Origin: Candidatus Gastranaerophilales bacterium
GTDB lineage: Bacteria; Cyanobacteriota; Vampirovibrionia; Gastranaerophilales; Gastranaerophilaceae
DNA: 64,000 bases
NCBI GenBank assembly: GCA_910587375.1
Contig: CAJULR010000035.1
Span: forward strand, 1-64,000
Direction: 5' to 3'
Part shown: piece after piece, positions 17,597-26,896 of the stretch
Layout of the letters: each line of letters opens with the position of its first letter
Numbering within the stretch: position 1 is the first letter of the stretch
Notes under the pieces: model-generated
Told to the model about the DNA's origin: nothing
Seen by the model: the letters and a program-made list of their open reading frames with translations, nothing else
Database searches by the model: none
Made by a program: the position numbers and the translations under genes

Positions 17597-18290
17597 ATAC
17601 AGGCTCTTTCCTTGACCTTGTTCTTAATTTTTCTTCAAGCATTTTTCTGTTATTTACAGAGGTTAAAAGAAAATTTTGATAACTTTTATTATGATAATAT
17701 TCGTTGTTTACAAGGTAGTATGGGTATTTTATACAGATGTGCTCGTAAATTTTTGCAAGCCTTTTTGAAGTTACGTTGCTTGTAAGGCTGTCCCCTCTTT
17801 TTTGCGGATAGCTTTTATTTACAAGAGTAATCATTGCAACAGGATTGTAACCTGCGCGCACCATATAATCGACGCCGATTTTATCAAAAATTATTTGATA
17901 TTTTTTTGGCGCAGCTTTAATTTTAACTGAATTTAAATATCCGCTAAAAAGCCCCGGATATGACCTGTAGGCTTCTGCTATGCGCCTTGAAAGAAAGGCC
18001 GCAAGTTCATTATCATCTTCAATAAATTTATAATCATACCCATAAACTATAACCTGGCGGTCAAGAAGTGTTTTATCAAGCTTAAGTTTTTCCTTCACCT
18101 CTGTTTTGTCATAAACAAAAACAACACGGCCATCTATTTTATTTGCATTTAAAATTGATGTACCAACATCCGTCAGCCTTTTTTGAATTGCGGATTCCTT
18201 TTGAATATCAACATCTTTAACATCATCAATTGCAAATGAAGCCAAGGGAAGGGCCATAAACAAACCAAGAAAAAACAATTTTTTAAGCAT
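17589..18290 (-). CDS. Exported M48-type peptidase homologue with lost zinc site
   Basis: 233 residues after a signal peptide (cleavage near FA-ID, residue 20). The layout follows M48 peptidases: a strand with RQVIVYGYDYKFIEDDNELAAFLSRRIAEAYRSYPG (about 83-118), where active M48 enzymes read D-E-x-A-x-V-x-A-H-E-x-x-H. Then comes DYMVRAGYNPVAMITLVNKS (about 142-161), equivalent to the M48 segment A-G-Y-D-P-x-A-M. Both zinc histidines and the catalytic glutamate are absent, so it is probably a non-catalytic binding protein. It is coupled to the next exported gene by an 8-nt overlap. The family call is by eye and should be confirmed by profile search. Confidence 0.6.
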   Translation of the reverse strand: MLKKLFFLGLFMALPLASFAIDDVKDVDIQKESAIQKRLTDVGTSILNANKIDGRVVFVYDKTEVKEKLKLDKTLLDRQVIVYGYDYKFIEDDNELAAFLSRRIAEAYRSYPGLFSGYLNSVKIKAAPKKYQIIFDKIGVDYMVRAGYNPVAMITLVNKSYPQKRGDSLTSNVTSKRLAKIYEHICIKYPYYLVNNEYYHNKSYQNFLLTSVNNRKMLEEKLRTRSRKEPVYE

Positions 18291-18370
18291 ACTCTTAACC
18301 TAAACTCTTTCAAAACACTGTTTATATCATAGTAGCATAAACATTTTAAAACATATAGCTAAAAAGCACT

Positions 18371-18413
18371 AATTAAGGGCTTCTTTGCAAATTCACAAAA
18401 AAAGCCCTTAATT
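18371..18413 (-). terminator. Large inverted repeat, likely terminator after the ferritin gene
   Basis: Perfect 12-bp arms (AATTAAGGGCTT at 18371-18382 and AAGCCCTTAATT at 18402-18413) enclose 19 nt, 20 nt beyond the ferritin stop. The following minus-strand sequence AGTGCTTTTT supplies a weak T-run. A T-rich stretch also follows on the plus strand. Confidence 0.6.
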
Positions 18414-18433
18414 TTTATATATTTTAAACCCGG

Positions 18434-18943
18434 TTAACCAATTACAGGAGGGTTAAATACTCTTGTTGCTAAGTCCTTGTCCAAAAGAAGAAGGGCGTGC
18501 TTATCGTCTTTAATCATTCTTAAAGTTTCTAAAACACCTGAAACACTTGCTTCTTCTTCAACCTGTTCTTTAATGTACCATTGAAGGAAAAGGCCTGCTG
18601 CTCTGTCTTTTGTTTCATCTGCAACATCAGCAAGTTTATTTATTAAAGAAGTTACAAGCTGTTCATGAGCTAAAACCGCTTCAAAAACCTCCAAAGGCGA
18701 ATTCCAGGTTTGATCAGGCTTTTTAATTGTGTCTAAAATAATTTCACCGTCACGCTCTTGAATATAGTCGTATAGGCCTCTTGCATGGGCCATTTCTTCC
18801 TGAACCTGAATATTCATCCAGTTTACAAACCCCATAAGGTTTAATTTTTGAAAATATGCCTGCATTGAAAGATAAAGATAAGCAGAATACATTTCAGCAT
18901 TTACTTGTTCGTTTAATGCGGCATTCATTTTTTCATTTAGCAT
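18434..18943 (-). CDS. ftnA: Bacterial non-haem ferritin
   Basis: 169 residues, full length. The diiron ferroxidase ligands fall where E. coli FtnA has them: E17, E50, H53, E94 and Q127, with E126/E130 for the third site, and Y24 is conserved. The protein forms a 24-mer shell that oxidises ferrous iron and stores it; in an anaerobe it also protects iron-sulfur enzymes from oxygen and peroxide. The absence of haem-binding Met 52 and the pattern EEMAHARGLYDYIQERDG favour ferritin over bacterioferritin. It is a single-gene unit, divergent from the giant UbiB-domain gene and followed by a hairpin terminator. No clear Fur site was seen. Confidence 0.95.
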   Translation of the reverse strand: MLNEKMNAALNEQVNAEMYSAYLYLSMQAYFQKLNLMGFVNWMNIQVQEEMAHARGLYDYIQERDGEIILDTIKKPDQTWNSPLEVFEAVLAHEQLVTSLINKLADVADETKDRAAGLFLQWYIKEQVEEEASVSGVLETLRMIKDDKHALLLLDKDLATRVFNPPVIG

Positions 18944-19122
18944 ATTTTAACTCCTTTTCTCGTGCCTTTTGTACAGAAATTATACCACCAAAAGAACTTT
19001 GTTTTACATAAAAAATAATTGTAAATTTATGTTAAAATCCCATAAAATTTGAAATCCGACACCTTTTAAAACACTTTATATATGTATATCCAATTGTATT
19101 TTGTACTGCACGAGGGTTAATA

Positions 19123-22100
19123 ATGGACTTAAGTTTAAGCGGCATTAATGGCATAAACTACGATTTCAAACCGTATGATATAGAAAATACGGACACACCT
19201 TCATATTTCAGTACATCTGTTTTTGGAAACGATATAATTCAGGAAGAAGATTATCAATTTAATACATCAGCTTCCGCAAGCACCGTTTCTTCCTTAAGAA
19301 GCGAATTTGAAACAGTAAAAAACGGTCAGGGGCTTATAGGAAAAGCTTGGGACGGTATTAAAAATTTCTTTGGAATGAAAAACGGCTCAAACAAGGTTGA
19401 AGAAACAATTCAAAAGGCAGAAAACGGCGAAATTACGCTTGAAGAAGCCTATGAACAAATTGAAAAATATAAAAACGGGCAGGAACAATCTGTAGATTTA
19501 GTTGCAGATGTGGCTTCAGGCATAGCTTCTTTTGCCTCATTTTCCCTTGCAACAGGGGTTGGCCTTGCGGCAGCACCCTTCACAGGCGGCGCTTCTTTGG
19601 GGCTTGTGGCCGCAGGGCTTGGCATAGCAGGAGCTTCCGGCGCCATTATAAAAGCGGGCATTAAAGGAATTGACGCTGCCGTTGGCGGAAGAGAATATGA
19701 TTCTTTAGGATACGACCTTGCAACCGGCGGAATAAACGGAATTTTTGCACCAATTACTGCAGGCATAGGCGGTGCTGTCGGAAAATCAGTGGCAGCAAAA
19801 GTTGGCGTAAATGCCGTTCGAGAAGGCGGCGAAGTGCTTATAAAAGAGGGTATAAAACAAACTGCAAAAGGTGCCCTTGCAAAAACCTTGCTTACAACAA
19901 ACATTTCATACACGGGCGGCACCTTGCTTGGACGCGGTCTGGCCCTTGGGGCGGATATGGCAGTAAACGGTGCTATAACAGGCGGCGTTGACTCTGCAGT
20001 CAGGTATCTTGCAGGCGATGAAGAAGAAAAAACTATTGAAGGCTTAATGGATGAAGTGACAACGGGCACAATAGGCGGAGCAATAGCTTCCCCGATTATA
20101 GGCGGCGGAATGCGTCTTGCAGGAAATGGTATTGGAAAATTAACAGGAAAATTAAGCAGCACAGTTTCTGATTCATATTCCGCGGCACAGCGAAACCTTT
20201 TAAATATGCCGACCGTGGAAAGCCCGGATACAGAGTTTATAAAAGGTTTATCAAGCACAATCAAAAGTGCTGAAGGCTTTGTTGATGGAGTAAAAATTGA
20301 AGCTGACAGCCTTTATGATGATTTTAACAATAAAATCGGCCAACTTTTTGAAACCAGGGCCCATCTTTCAGAAAGTCTTGCAGACTTAAGTGAAAACCTC
20401 GGAAAGCTTTCAGGCCCTGATATGACAAAGATGAGAGGCGTTCTTCAAGACATCTTAACAAGTGATGATATCCCGGAAGCTATTCAAAAATACGCACAAA
20501 AAGGCATAGATTTGGCAGATTTCTTTGATGAAAAAGCCATAAAATCAATAACAAGCACTCTTGATGGGGCAGAAAAATATCTTGATGCCGTTATGCAATA
20601 TGTAGAAAAAGCCGAAACAATAAGCGATTGGGGCTATATTAAGCTGCAAGATGGCCTTGGAATTGCACAAGAAGGCATAGATAAAGCAAAAGAATTTACA
20701 AATACATCCGCATACAAACAGCTTGGAGATTTGCCGGAAAGATTTTCAGGAATTTATTCAAGCATAAAAACAGAACAAGCGAATATTCTGGATTTAGCAA
20801 ACACAATAAGAAACGAAATAAAAGCCGGAAACCTGGAAAGCGCCGCAGCGCTAATGCAGGATTACCTTGTAAAAATAGAAAATTATGGCATAAATTTAAA
20901 CAACGCGGCAACGGACATAGACGGTATAATTGAAAGAGCCGGCTTCCAGGATATGGTTGATATTTTAAATGAACGCGTTTCAAAAAGAATAAGTTCAGCG
21001 GATTTTTCTTCCCTTTCAAAAGACGCACAGGTTCAGGCAATTATTGAAGATTCAAACATTGCTCTTCCAAAATTTATTCAAACAATGTCATCCGATGAAA
21101 ATATCCCGGATGAGATGAGAAGATTTTTCAAACAATTTACAAGCAACTGTACTGTTTCAAGAAATATGAATGAAGCGCAGGCCTTGGCAGATGAACTTTA
21201 CGGGGCAGGAAAATATACCCTGAAAAAATCTTTTGGCGCAGGCACAATCGGAGAAACGTACCTTGCAGAAACAGCTGATGGCGGGCAGTTTGTAATTAAA
21301 ATGTTAAAAGAAGGTGTAAACCTTGAAAAATTTGAAGCAGACAGAAGTATGTTTACAAAATATGTTGAAGAATTTGTATCCGACCCTGTTGAAAAAGAAT
21401 ATAAATTAAAACTTATAAACGGCCTTTTTGACAGTTGGGAAAAAGAACTTGATTTTTCTCTTGAAGCACAAGGGGCAGCCAATATGGCAAGAAATGCACA
21501 AAGATATAATGTGGCACAAACCCTTGAAGTGGGCACAAAAAATGGTCAAAACATTTCCCTTGTAATGGAAAAAGCAGACGGAGTACGTCTTGACAGCTTG
21601 TTAGATATGATTCAATTTGCAAAACAAAACCCTGATGATTATTTAACAAAATCTGTACTTGATTCAACCGGGAAAGAAACAAACCCTTGGGTGAAAAATG
21701 CTGATATGGTTGAACAATATAGCTGGCTTAAAGATTTCACATCCTGGGAAGAAGACTTGACACAAGTTTTCCAAAAGGCGCAAAACGAACAAGTTATGTT
21801 TGTGTCAAAAAGCGGCACAAGAACAATCCATGCAGACCCACATGCCGGAAATATTTTCATAGATTTTAACTCCGCAACAGGAAAACCTGTCATAAACTAC
21901 ATTGACACAGGAAACACAATTACAAGAACCTCTTCTGATATGTTAAAAGATATGACATTAACTTTAAATATGTTAATTGGAAACTCTGAAGGCATTGTAG
22001 ATTATCTTTTAAGCGGTGCAACCCTTCCAAGCGGCGCAAACAGGGAAGAACTTGCAAAACAGATGGCAACAATGCTTGATGAAAGGCTTTATAAGGCCGG

Positions 22101-22455
22101 AATCAATTTAAAATCAACTTCATACACGCAAGACACCTTTAATTCAATTATGAAAGAATTAAACATAATTCCAAACGTTGACGATTCCAATCTTATGAAG
22201 GCAACATTGCAAAGAATTAAAACATCTAGAGAAATAGCCTCAATTACAGGATACGGAAGCCCGAAATCCATCGATATTAAAGACCTGTTAAAAGGCCTTG
22301 CGCTTTCATTTAAAGAAAATCCAAGCGAAACCGTAAAATCAATAGCTCCGATTTTAAAATGGATGAAAAACAATGACAGCCAGGCTCTTGAAACATTCTT
22401 CCAAATGATTTCTCCAGGAACTGCGGCAAACGCTGCAAACCTTCAAGCGGCATAA
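19123..22455 (+). CDS. 1110-residue protein with C-terminal ABC1/UbiB-type atypical kinase domain
   Basis: The start is supported by GAGGG 7 nt before the ATG. Residues 1-125 are polar. Residues 130-345 are a long Gly/Ala-rich, hydrophobic stretch with many short helices (GLAAAPFTGGASLGLVAAGLGIAG), like membrane-inserting segments. Residues 350-680 are helical coiled-coil-like sequence. Residues 695-1000 carry a UbiB/ABC1 kinase: nucleotide loop SFGAGTIGETYLAE, VAIK-like QFVIKML (about 723-729), then HADPHAGNIFID (about 903-914) and INYIDTGN, where the metal-binding DFG is DTG. UbiB proteins normally have 500-550 residues and act in ubiquinone or lipid metabolism. No quinone genes are nearby, so this is more likely a specialised or effector-type kinase. 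It starts MDLSLSGINGINYDF, loosely like the F-x-G N-termini of other proteins here. Confidence 0.78.
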   Translation: MDLSLSGINGINYDFKPYDIENTDTPSYFSTSVFGNDIIQEEDYQFNTSASASTVSSLRSEFETVKNGQGLIGKAWDGIKNFFGMKNGSNKVEETIQKAENGEITLEEAYEQIEKYKNGQEQSVDLVADVASGIASFASFSLATGVGLAAAPFTGGASLGLVAAGLGIAGASGAIIKAGIKGIDAAVGGREYDSLGYDLATGGINGIFAPITAGIGGAVGKSVAAKVGVNAVREGGEVLIKEGIKQTAKGALAKTLLTTNISYTGGTLLGRGLALGADMAVNGAITGGVDSAVRYLAGDEEEKTIEGLMDEVTTGTIGGAIASPIIGGGMRLAGNGIGKLTGKLSSTVSDSYSAAQRNLLNMPTVESPDTEFIKGLSSTIKSAEGFVDGVKIEADSLYDDFNNKIGQLFETRAHLSESLADLSENLGKLSGPDMTKMRGVLQDILTSDDIPEAIQKYAQKGIDLADFFDEKAIKSITSTLDGAEKYLDAVMQYVEKAETISDWGYIKLQDGLGIAQEGIDKAKEFTNTSAYKQLGDLPERFSGIYSSIKTEQANILDLANTIRNEIKAGNLESAAALMQDYLVKIENYGINLNNAATDIDGIIERAGFQDMVDILNERVSKRISSADFSSLSKDAQVQAIIEDSNIALPKFIQTMSSDENIPDEMRRFFKQFTSNCTVSRNMNEAQALADELYGAGKYTLKKSFGAGTIGETYLAETADGGQFVIKMLKEGVNLEKFEADRSMFTKYVEEFVSDPVEKEYKLKLINGLFDSWEKELDFSLEAQGAANMARNAQRYNVAQTLEVGTKNGQNISLVMEKADGVRLDSLLDMIQFAKQNPDDYLTKSVLDSTGKETNPWVKNADMVEQYSWLKDFTSWEEDLTQVFQKAQNEQVMFVSKSGTRTIHADPHAGNIFIDFNSATGKPVINYIDTGNTITRTSSDMLKDMTLTLNMLIGNSEGIVDYLLSGATLPSGANREELAKQMATMLDERLYKAGINLKSTSYTQDTFNSIMKELNIIPNVDDSNLMKATLQRIKTSREIASITGYGSPKSIDIKDLLKGLALSFKENPSETVKSIAPILKWMKNNDSQALETFFQMISPGTAANAANLQAA

Positions 22456-22481
22456 AATTATTTTTGAACTAAAATATTTTT

Positions 22482-22835
22482 ATGAACATATCTATTGTTA
22501 AAATGATATTACCCATAGTTTTGCTTTTAATTTCAAACGTTTTTATGACGTTTGCGTGGTATGGGCATTTGAAGTTTAAATCAAGTGCTTTGGCTGCGGT
22601 AATTTTAATCAGCTGGGGCATAGCATTTTTTGAATACTGTTTTCAGGTTCCTGCAAACAGAATGGGCTATGAAGTTTATAACGCTTACCAACTCAAAACA
22701 ATTCAGGAAGTAATTACATTAACCGTTTTTGTTTTCTTTTCAGCACTTTATCTAAAAGAAGGGCTAAAGTGGAACTATTTAATCGGCTTTTTGTTCATCA
22801 TTCTTGCTGTCTTTTTCATTTTCAAGAAGTGGTAA
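22482..22835 (+). CDS. DMT-family small membrane protein (DUF486/DMT_6)
   Basis: 117 residues with four predicted helices. The sequence SNVFMTFAWYGHLKF (about 18-32), FFEYCFQVPANRMGY (about 49-63) and KTIQEVITLTVFVFFSALYLKEGLKWNYLIGF (about 73-104) is characteristic of DUF486 (PF04342), a half-size relative of drug/metabolite transporters that probably dimerises. The substrate is unknown. It lies 26 nt after the UbiB-domain gene, and its last 57 nt overlap the 3' end of the convergent YibE/F gene. Confidence 0.85.
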   Translation: MNISIVKMILPIVLLLISNVFMTFAWYGHLKFKSSALAAVILISWGIAFFEYCFQVPANRMGYEVYNAYQLKTIQEVITLTVFVFFSALYLKEGLKWNYLIGFLFIILAVFFIFKKW

Positions 22836-24044
22836 AGTTTGCGGTAAGTCTTGAGAAAGGGATTGCGGCTCTTTTGATGGCAAAATTCGCGATAAAATTT
22901 GTGTCAAAAAAGCATAATTCCATTTTTTGCCTTTCACAAGGCAGGCCGTCATTATAGCTGTTAAAGGAACACAGGCAAGAAGGGAAATACTTCCTGTAAG
23001 TGCGGATAAAATCTCGCTTGAAACCTGATTCAGGTTAAAAAATTTCCCTGCGTCAATGTTTGAAGACAATAAAACAAGGGGCATAGCGCTTCCAAGATAC
23101 ACTAAAATTAATGTGTTTGACATTGTGCCTATAATATCGCGCCCAACATTCATGCCGGATTTAAAAAGTTCTCTTATGCTCAGGTTTTTATCCGTTATAT
23201 GAATTTCATTAATAGTACTTGCAATTGAAACGGCAACATCCATTAGGGCTCCAAGAGCAGCAATAATAATTGAGGCAGCTAAAATCCCGGTAAAACTTAA
23301 ATCAGGCCTTTGTGTGTATAAAAATACGCTCTCTTCGCCCATAAAACCTGTCAGGTGGCCAAGCTTTACGGCAACAAGGGCAAGGGTGCTTGCAAAAATG
23401 AGGCTCAAAACCGTTCCCAAAACTGCAGCATTCGTTTTTGAATTCACACCTGCAACAAGATACATTGTTGCAACAGTTGAAAGGACAGAAATTATAAGTG
23501 CCGCAATAATCGGCGAAACACCCCAAAGAACAAGGGGGACAAAGATTATAAATATTAAAAGGACAGTGATTACTATTGATAACAGGCTCATTAAGCCCTT
23601 TTTCTTTCCTATCACAATTAAAAACAAGACAAAAAGCCCTGAAAAAAGATAGACTGTGCCAATTCTTTTAATATCAGTTATAAAAATATCAACTTCATCC
23701 AGGCTTTTTGGGCTTTCAGACAAAGACTCCATCATAAGAAGCACCCTGTCCCCCTCCTTTAAAAAGACTTCATAGGCAGGGTTTCCGGTCATAAGGTTTT
23801 CTGTAACCTTCTCTTTTCCTTTGAATTGGCCCTTTGTAATCTTAACAGTTACAATTTGCTTTGAAATTTCTTCCGGGTTGTCGGTTTTTTCCGTATAATC
23901 ATAGTCTATTTTTTTAACTATACCTTCTGTGGAAGATGTATATGTTCCTTGCAGCCTTTCTTCCGGTTTTGAATTGTCGGGAGCCGCAAAAGAATTCAGG
24001 GCCGAAAAGACAAATAATATTAAAATTAAGATTATTTTTTTCAT
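22779..24044 (-). CDS. YibE/F family membrane protein
   Basis: 421 residues. An N-terminal signal peptide (cleavage after FAA, residue 21) leads to a soluble beta domain (25-120). About eight transmembrane helices follow, with the YibE/F (PF07907) signatures GKKKGLMSLLSIVITVLLIF and FTGILAASIIIAALGALMDVAVSIASTINEI. A polar tail of about 30 residues follows the last helix. The function is not established; characterised relatives are presumed transporters. The 3' end overlaps the convergent DMT gene by 57 nt, which is long for a tail-to-tail overlap. Confidence 0.88.
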   Translation of the reverse strand: MKKIILILILFVFSALNSFAAPDNSKPEERLQGTYTSSTEGIVKKIDYDYTEKTDNPEEISKQIVTVKITKGQFKGKEKVTENLMTGNPAYEVFLKEGDRVLLMMESLSESPKSLDEVDIFITDIKRIGTVYLFSGLFVLFLIVIGKKKGLMSLLSIVITVLLIFIIFVPLVLWGVSPIIAALIISVLSTVATMYLVAGVNSKTNAAVLGTVLSLIFASTLALVAVKLGHLTGFMGEESVFLYTQRPDLSFTGILAASIIIAALGALMDVAVSIASTINEIHITDKNLSIRELFKSGMNVGRDIIGTMSNTLILVYLGSAMPLVLLSSNIDAGKFFNLNQVSSEILSALTGSISLLACVPLTAIMTACLVKGKKWNYAFLTQILSRILPSKEPQSLSQDLPQTLPLLENEKDSKNDEQKAD

Positions 24045-24067
24045 ACAAACATTTTACCGCTAAAAAA

Positions 24068-25771
24068 TTATATTTTTGCAACGGTTATTCTGCTAAAATA
24101 TTTTTTCAGTTTATCATAAGTTAACATAATTTCTTCAGATGAATTGTGCGGATCTTTAATAAGAAATCTTCTTTCCCCTTTTATGTCGATACATTCAAGG
24201 GAATAAGCATGGTTTGATATAAATTTTTTATCTGACATTTCCTCTGCACCTTTTTGGGTAGAAACCGCAAATACATAGTTATTCGGGGCAGAGTCAAAAA
24301 GTTCTCTTTCTGCGCAAAATACATATTCTGCATTGCGGACAATCTCAAGACCGAATTTTTTAAATATATCGGATACGCAACCTGCGTTGTTATAATAAAG
24401 GTCAGCTTCCGTCACATTTTTAAATAAATTAAGCACAAATTCTCTCGGAATATCTTCGCCAAAAATATCATATGCCGGCGCACCGGTTTTATCCATTTGA
24501 TTAAGCCACCTTTGAAGAATCAGGGCTTCATATCTTGATTTATCATCTTTCTTCCCGTTTAATTCTTCAAGCCTCTTTGCAATTTCATCTCTCTGAAGGG
24601 TGAACTGCTTTGCCGAAGTAATGTCTTGAAGACAAAACATTTCATCAGGGCCTTTAGTGTCAACATATTTTATATAATATTTGATTTCCTCTTCCGTATA
24701 GGGTGAAGATGAGGCAAAAGGAGCGTTTTCACCCTGCCCTTTTAACTCGTTATATTTTTTTATAATAAACCGTCTTATAAGGTTTTGTCTTTCAAATTCA
24801 GACAGTGCTTCAATTGCCCTTATTCCTTCACAGGCAGATGAAACGCCTTTGTTTAATCTGTGTTTTGGTATTATTGACGCTATGTCACACAAAATATCGT
24901 TTTCGGGGTTTTTTGGAAGGACTTTCCCGCCCCTTTTTTCAAAGCCCCCAAACACAATGTCCACAGTATTATCCGGGTTTTCTCTAAACATTTCTAAAAT
25001 TTTATGGCGACAAGCAGGATTATTATTTATACTGTTAATCGCACTCAAAAGATAACAGTCGCCAACATCTTTCTGGGCTGTGATAAATCTTTCAACAGGA
25101 GGGAATAGTTCAAGGTAAGTATCCCTTGTTATAAAAAGTCTTTTTATGCAATTTTCTTTAGTTTTAATTGAAATATTATTTTCTCCCCTAATTTCACAAA
25201 CTTCACCTGTCTTAAGGGCCAAAAGCGCCTCATCTTCACTTTTAAATTCAGGCACAAAAGCGCTTTTTACATCTTTCTTTTCTGCATAGGCACCATACAA
25301 AATATCCAAATCGCCTGAAACTTCCCTGCTTACTCTATAATCCTTATTCAAGGGCCCCAAAACCGAAAGGGTAAGTTTTTTATCCTCAACAAGCCTTGTT
25401 AACATATCAAGATTACTTGCGTCCAGTCCGCTTCCTGAGAGCCTGTTAAGAGTAATATTGAGCTGGTTTTTGGCAGTTTCTCTTATTTTAACGTCATCGG
25501 AAGATAACCCGAAATGTTTGTATATAGGCAAAAGCCTTTTTTCTCCGTATTTTAGGGTTTTGCCTTCATCTTGAATATCAATGTCGGGTGGAAGATTGTC
25601 AGGAGCAGTATCAGGGTTTAGAAGGGAATTTTTAGTATAGCTTTTTTCCATATATTTTGAGCTTTTGTATCCGTTAAAATTTAGCCCAAAAGCAACAGAA
25701 AATTGGGTTTTGGGCGGGGTTTTATGACAGGAGCCTTTATTAAAATTGTTACAGGCAAAGCTTATTTTCAT
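24068..25771 (-). CDS. Calpain-like (C2-type) cysteine peptidase with N-terminal F-x-G element
   Basis: 567 residues. The peptidase domain occupies about 190-567. The nucleophile segment is QKDVGDCYLLSAINSI (C239), matching Q-x-x-x-G-D-C-W-L-L-A-A of calpains including the oxyanion glutamine. The histidine is in SNHAYSLE (H521). The third residue lies in LIKDPHN, where calpains have R-N-P-W, so aspartate (D540) replaces asparagine. The first 40 residues are basic and contain FGLNFNGYKSS (28-38), resembling N-terminal elements of other proteins in this window. No EF-hands are visible. A secreted or injected protease acting on other proteins is an inference. It lies 23 nt from the YibE/F gene on the same strand. 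Confidence 0.82.
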   Translation of the reverse strand: MKISFACNNFNKGSCHKTPPKTQFSVAFGLNFNGYKSSKYMEKSYTKNSLLNPDTAPDNLPPDIDIQDEGKTLKYGEKRLLPIYKHFGLSSDDVKIRETAKNQLNITLNRLSGSGLDASNLDMLTRLVEDKKLTLSVLGPLNKDYRVSREVSGDLDILYGAYAEKKDVKSAFVPEFKSEDEALLALKTGEVCEIRGENNISIKTKENCIKRLFITRDTYLELFPPVERFITAQKDVGDCYLLSAINSINNNPACRHKILEMFRENPDNTVDIVFGGFEKRGGKVLPKNPENDILCDIASIIPKHRLNKGVSSACEGIRAIEALSEFERQNLIRRFIIKKYNELKGQGENAPFASSSPYTEEEIKYYIKYVDTKGPDEMFCLQDITSAKQFTLQRDEIAKRLEELNGKKDDKSRYEALILQRWLNQMDKTGAPAYDIFGEDIPREFVLNLFKNVTEADLYYNNAGCVSDIFKKFGLEIVRNAEYVFCAERELFDSAPNNYVFAVSTQKGAEEMSDKKFISNHAYSLECIDIKGERRFLIKDPHNSSEEIMLTYDKLKKYFSRITVAKI

Positions 25772-25837
25772 ATTTCTTTAAAAACAAAACATTTAAAAAT
25801 TTGTCAAATTTAATCTAAAATATGCTAAAATCAATTT

Positions 25838-26893
25838 ATGCAAAGTTTTTTAAAACAAAATATCATTAAAAAACCGAAGGTAAGTATTATTATTACCTGT
25901 TTTAACCTTGCAAAATATCTGCCGGATTTAATTAAATCAATTGAAGACCAAACTTATAAAAACTTTGAAGTAATTATTGTAAATGACGCTTCTTTTGATG
26001 AAACCAAAGAATTTTTAGACGGACTATTATCGGATAATTTTATAAACAAAATTTTCCGCTCCATTGAAAAAGGCGCTTTTAGCGGCATTAAAATTTCAAG
26101 AGAAAAATATAAAGTAATCCACAACTTAAAAAACCTTGGACAATTTGGCTCTTTTTTAGAAGGGCTAAAAGTTGCACAGGGCGAATTTATCTGCCTTGTG
26201 GACGCTGATGATGTTTTAGTTCCTGAATATTTAAGCTGTCATCTTCAAGTGCATATGAACACATCCGTTGCATTTACAAGCGCGGCACAGTTTGAAATTG
26301 ATGAAAATTCAGTTGCGCATTCGCTTGTGTCTTTGGCCTCAAGCGGCTATCAAAACAAAGATTTCAGCACAAATTTAAAAAGCGAAGAAGAAATTTTCAA
26401 TTTGAAAGAAAGAATTGAAGATTTTGAAGTTAAAGTTTTAGACAACAAAAATTGTAAATTCGGAAATTGGGCCTGGGGGCCTACAACGTCTGCTATGATG
26501 AGAAAATCTGCGGCAGAAATCCTTTTAAAATATCCAACACCAAAGGATTGGATGAAAGGCGCAGATAAAATTGCATTCACATTTTTGCACCTAATTGGAG
26601 GTTCTGCCTTAATTTCAGCGCCCCTGTTTGCATACAGGCGCCATAAAACAAATTTATCAAGCGCAAACCCTGTGCTTGGAAATTTTAGATATCTAAAACC
26701 TGATTGTGTAAGGCTTTATGTAGGTTATAACAAGAGAATAAGGTTTGATATTTTAAGATTTATCTTCAAAAACTATGATTATTTTTGCGAAAAATTTAAC
26801 CCTTTAAATGTAAAAAAGATGATATTTTCAATCATCTTTTCTATCGATTTTTACACGCTTAAACGTGCGTTTAAATCTTTATTTGTGCGCTAA
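25838..26893 (+). CDS. Family 2 glycosyltransferase
   Basis: 351 residues. GT-A fold motifs are KVSIIITCFNLAKYLPDLIKSI (from about residue 13), FEVIIVNDAS (about 46-55) and the metal-binding FICLVDADDVLVPEYL (about 122-137). It lacks transmembrane helices, so it is a cytosolic enzyme adding sugars to a lipid- or protein-linked acceptor. The insertion at 175-215 is charged and variable. It stands alone between minus-strand genes, without a polysaccharide cluster around it. The sugar donor cannot be predicted. Confidence 0.9.
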   Translation: MQSFLKQNIIKKPKVSIIITCFNLAKYLPDLIKSIEDQTYKNFEVIIVNDASFDETKEFLDGLLSDNFINKIFRSIEKGAFSGIKISREKYKVIHNLKNLGQFGSFLEGLKVAQGEFICLVDADDVLVPEYLSCHLQVHMNTSVAFTSAAQFEIDENSVAHSLVSLASSGYQNKDFSTNLKSEEEIFNLKERIEDFEVKVLDNKNCKFGNWAWGPTTSAMMRKSAAEILLKYPTPKDWMKGADKIAFTFLHLIGGSALISAPLFAYRRHKTNLSSANPVLGNFRYLKPDCVRLYVGYNKRIRFDILRFIFKNYDYFCEKFNPLNVKKMIFSIIFSIDFYTLKRAFKSLFVR

Positions 26894-26896
26894 ATA

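Noticed and set aside
19449-20264. 271-residue minus-strand frame rich in Pro, Ala and Ser
   Set aside because: Antisense of the Gly/Ala-rich part of the UbiB-domain gene; no start context or homology pattern.
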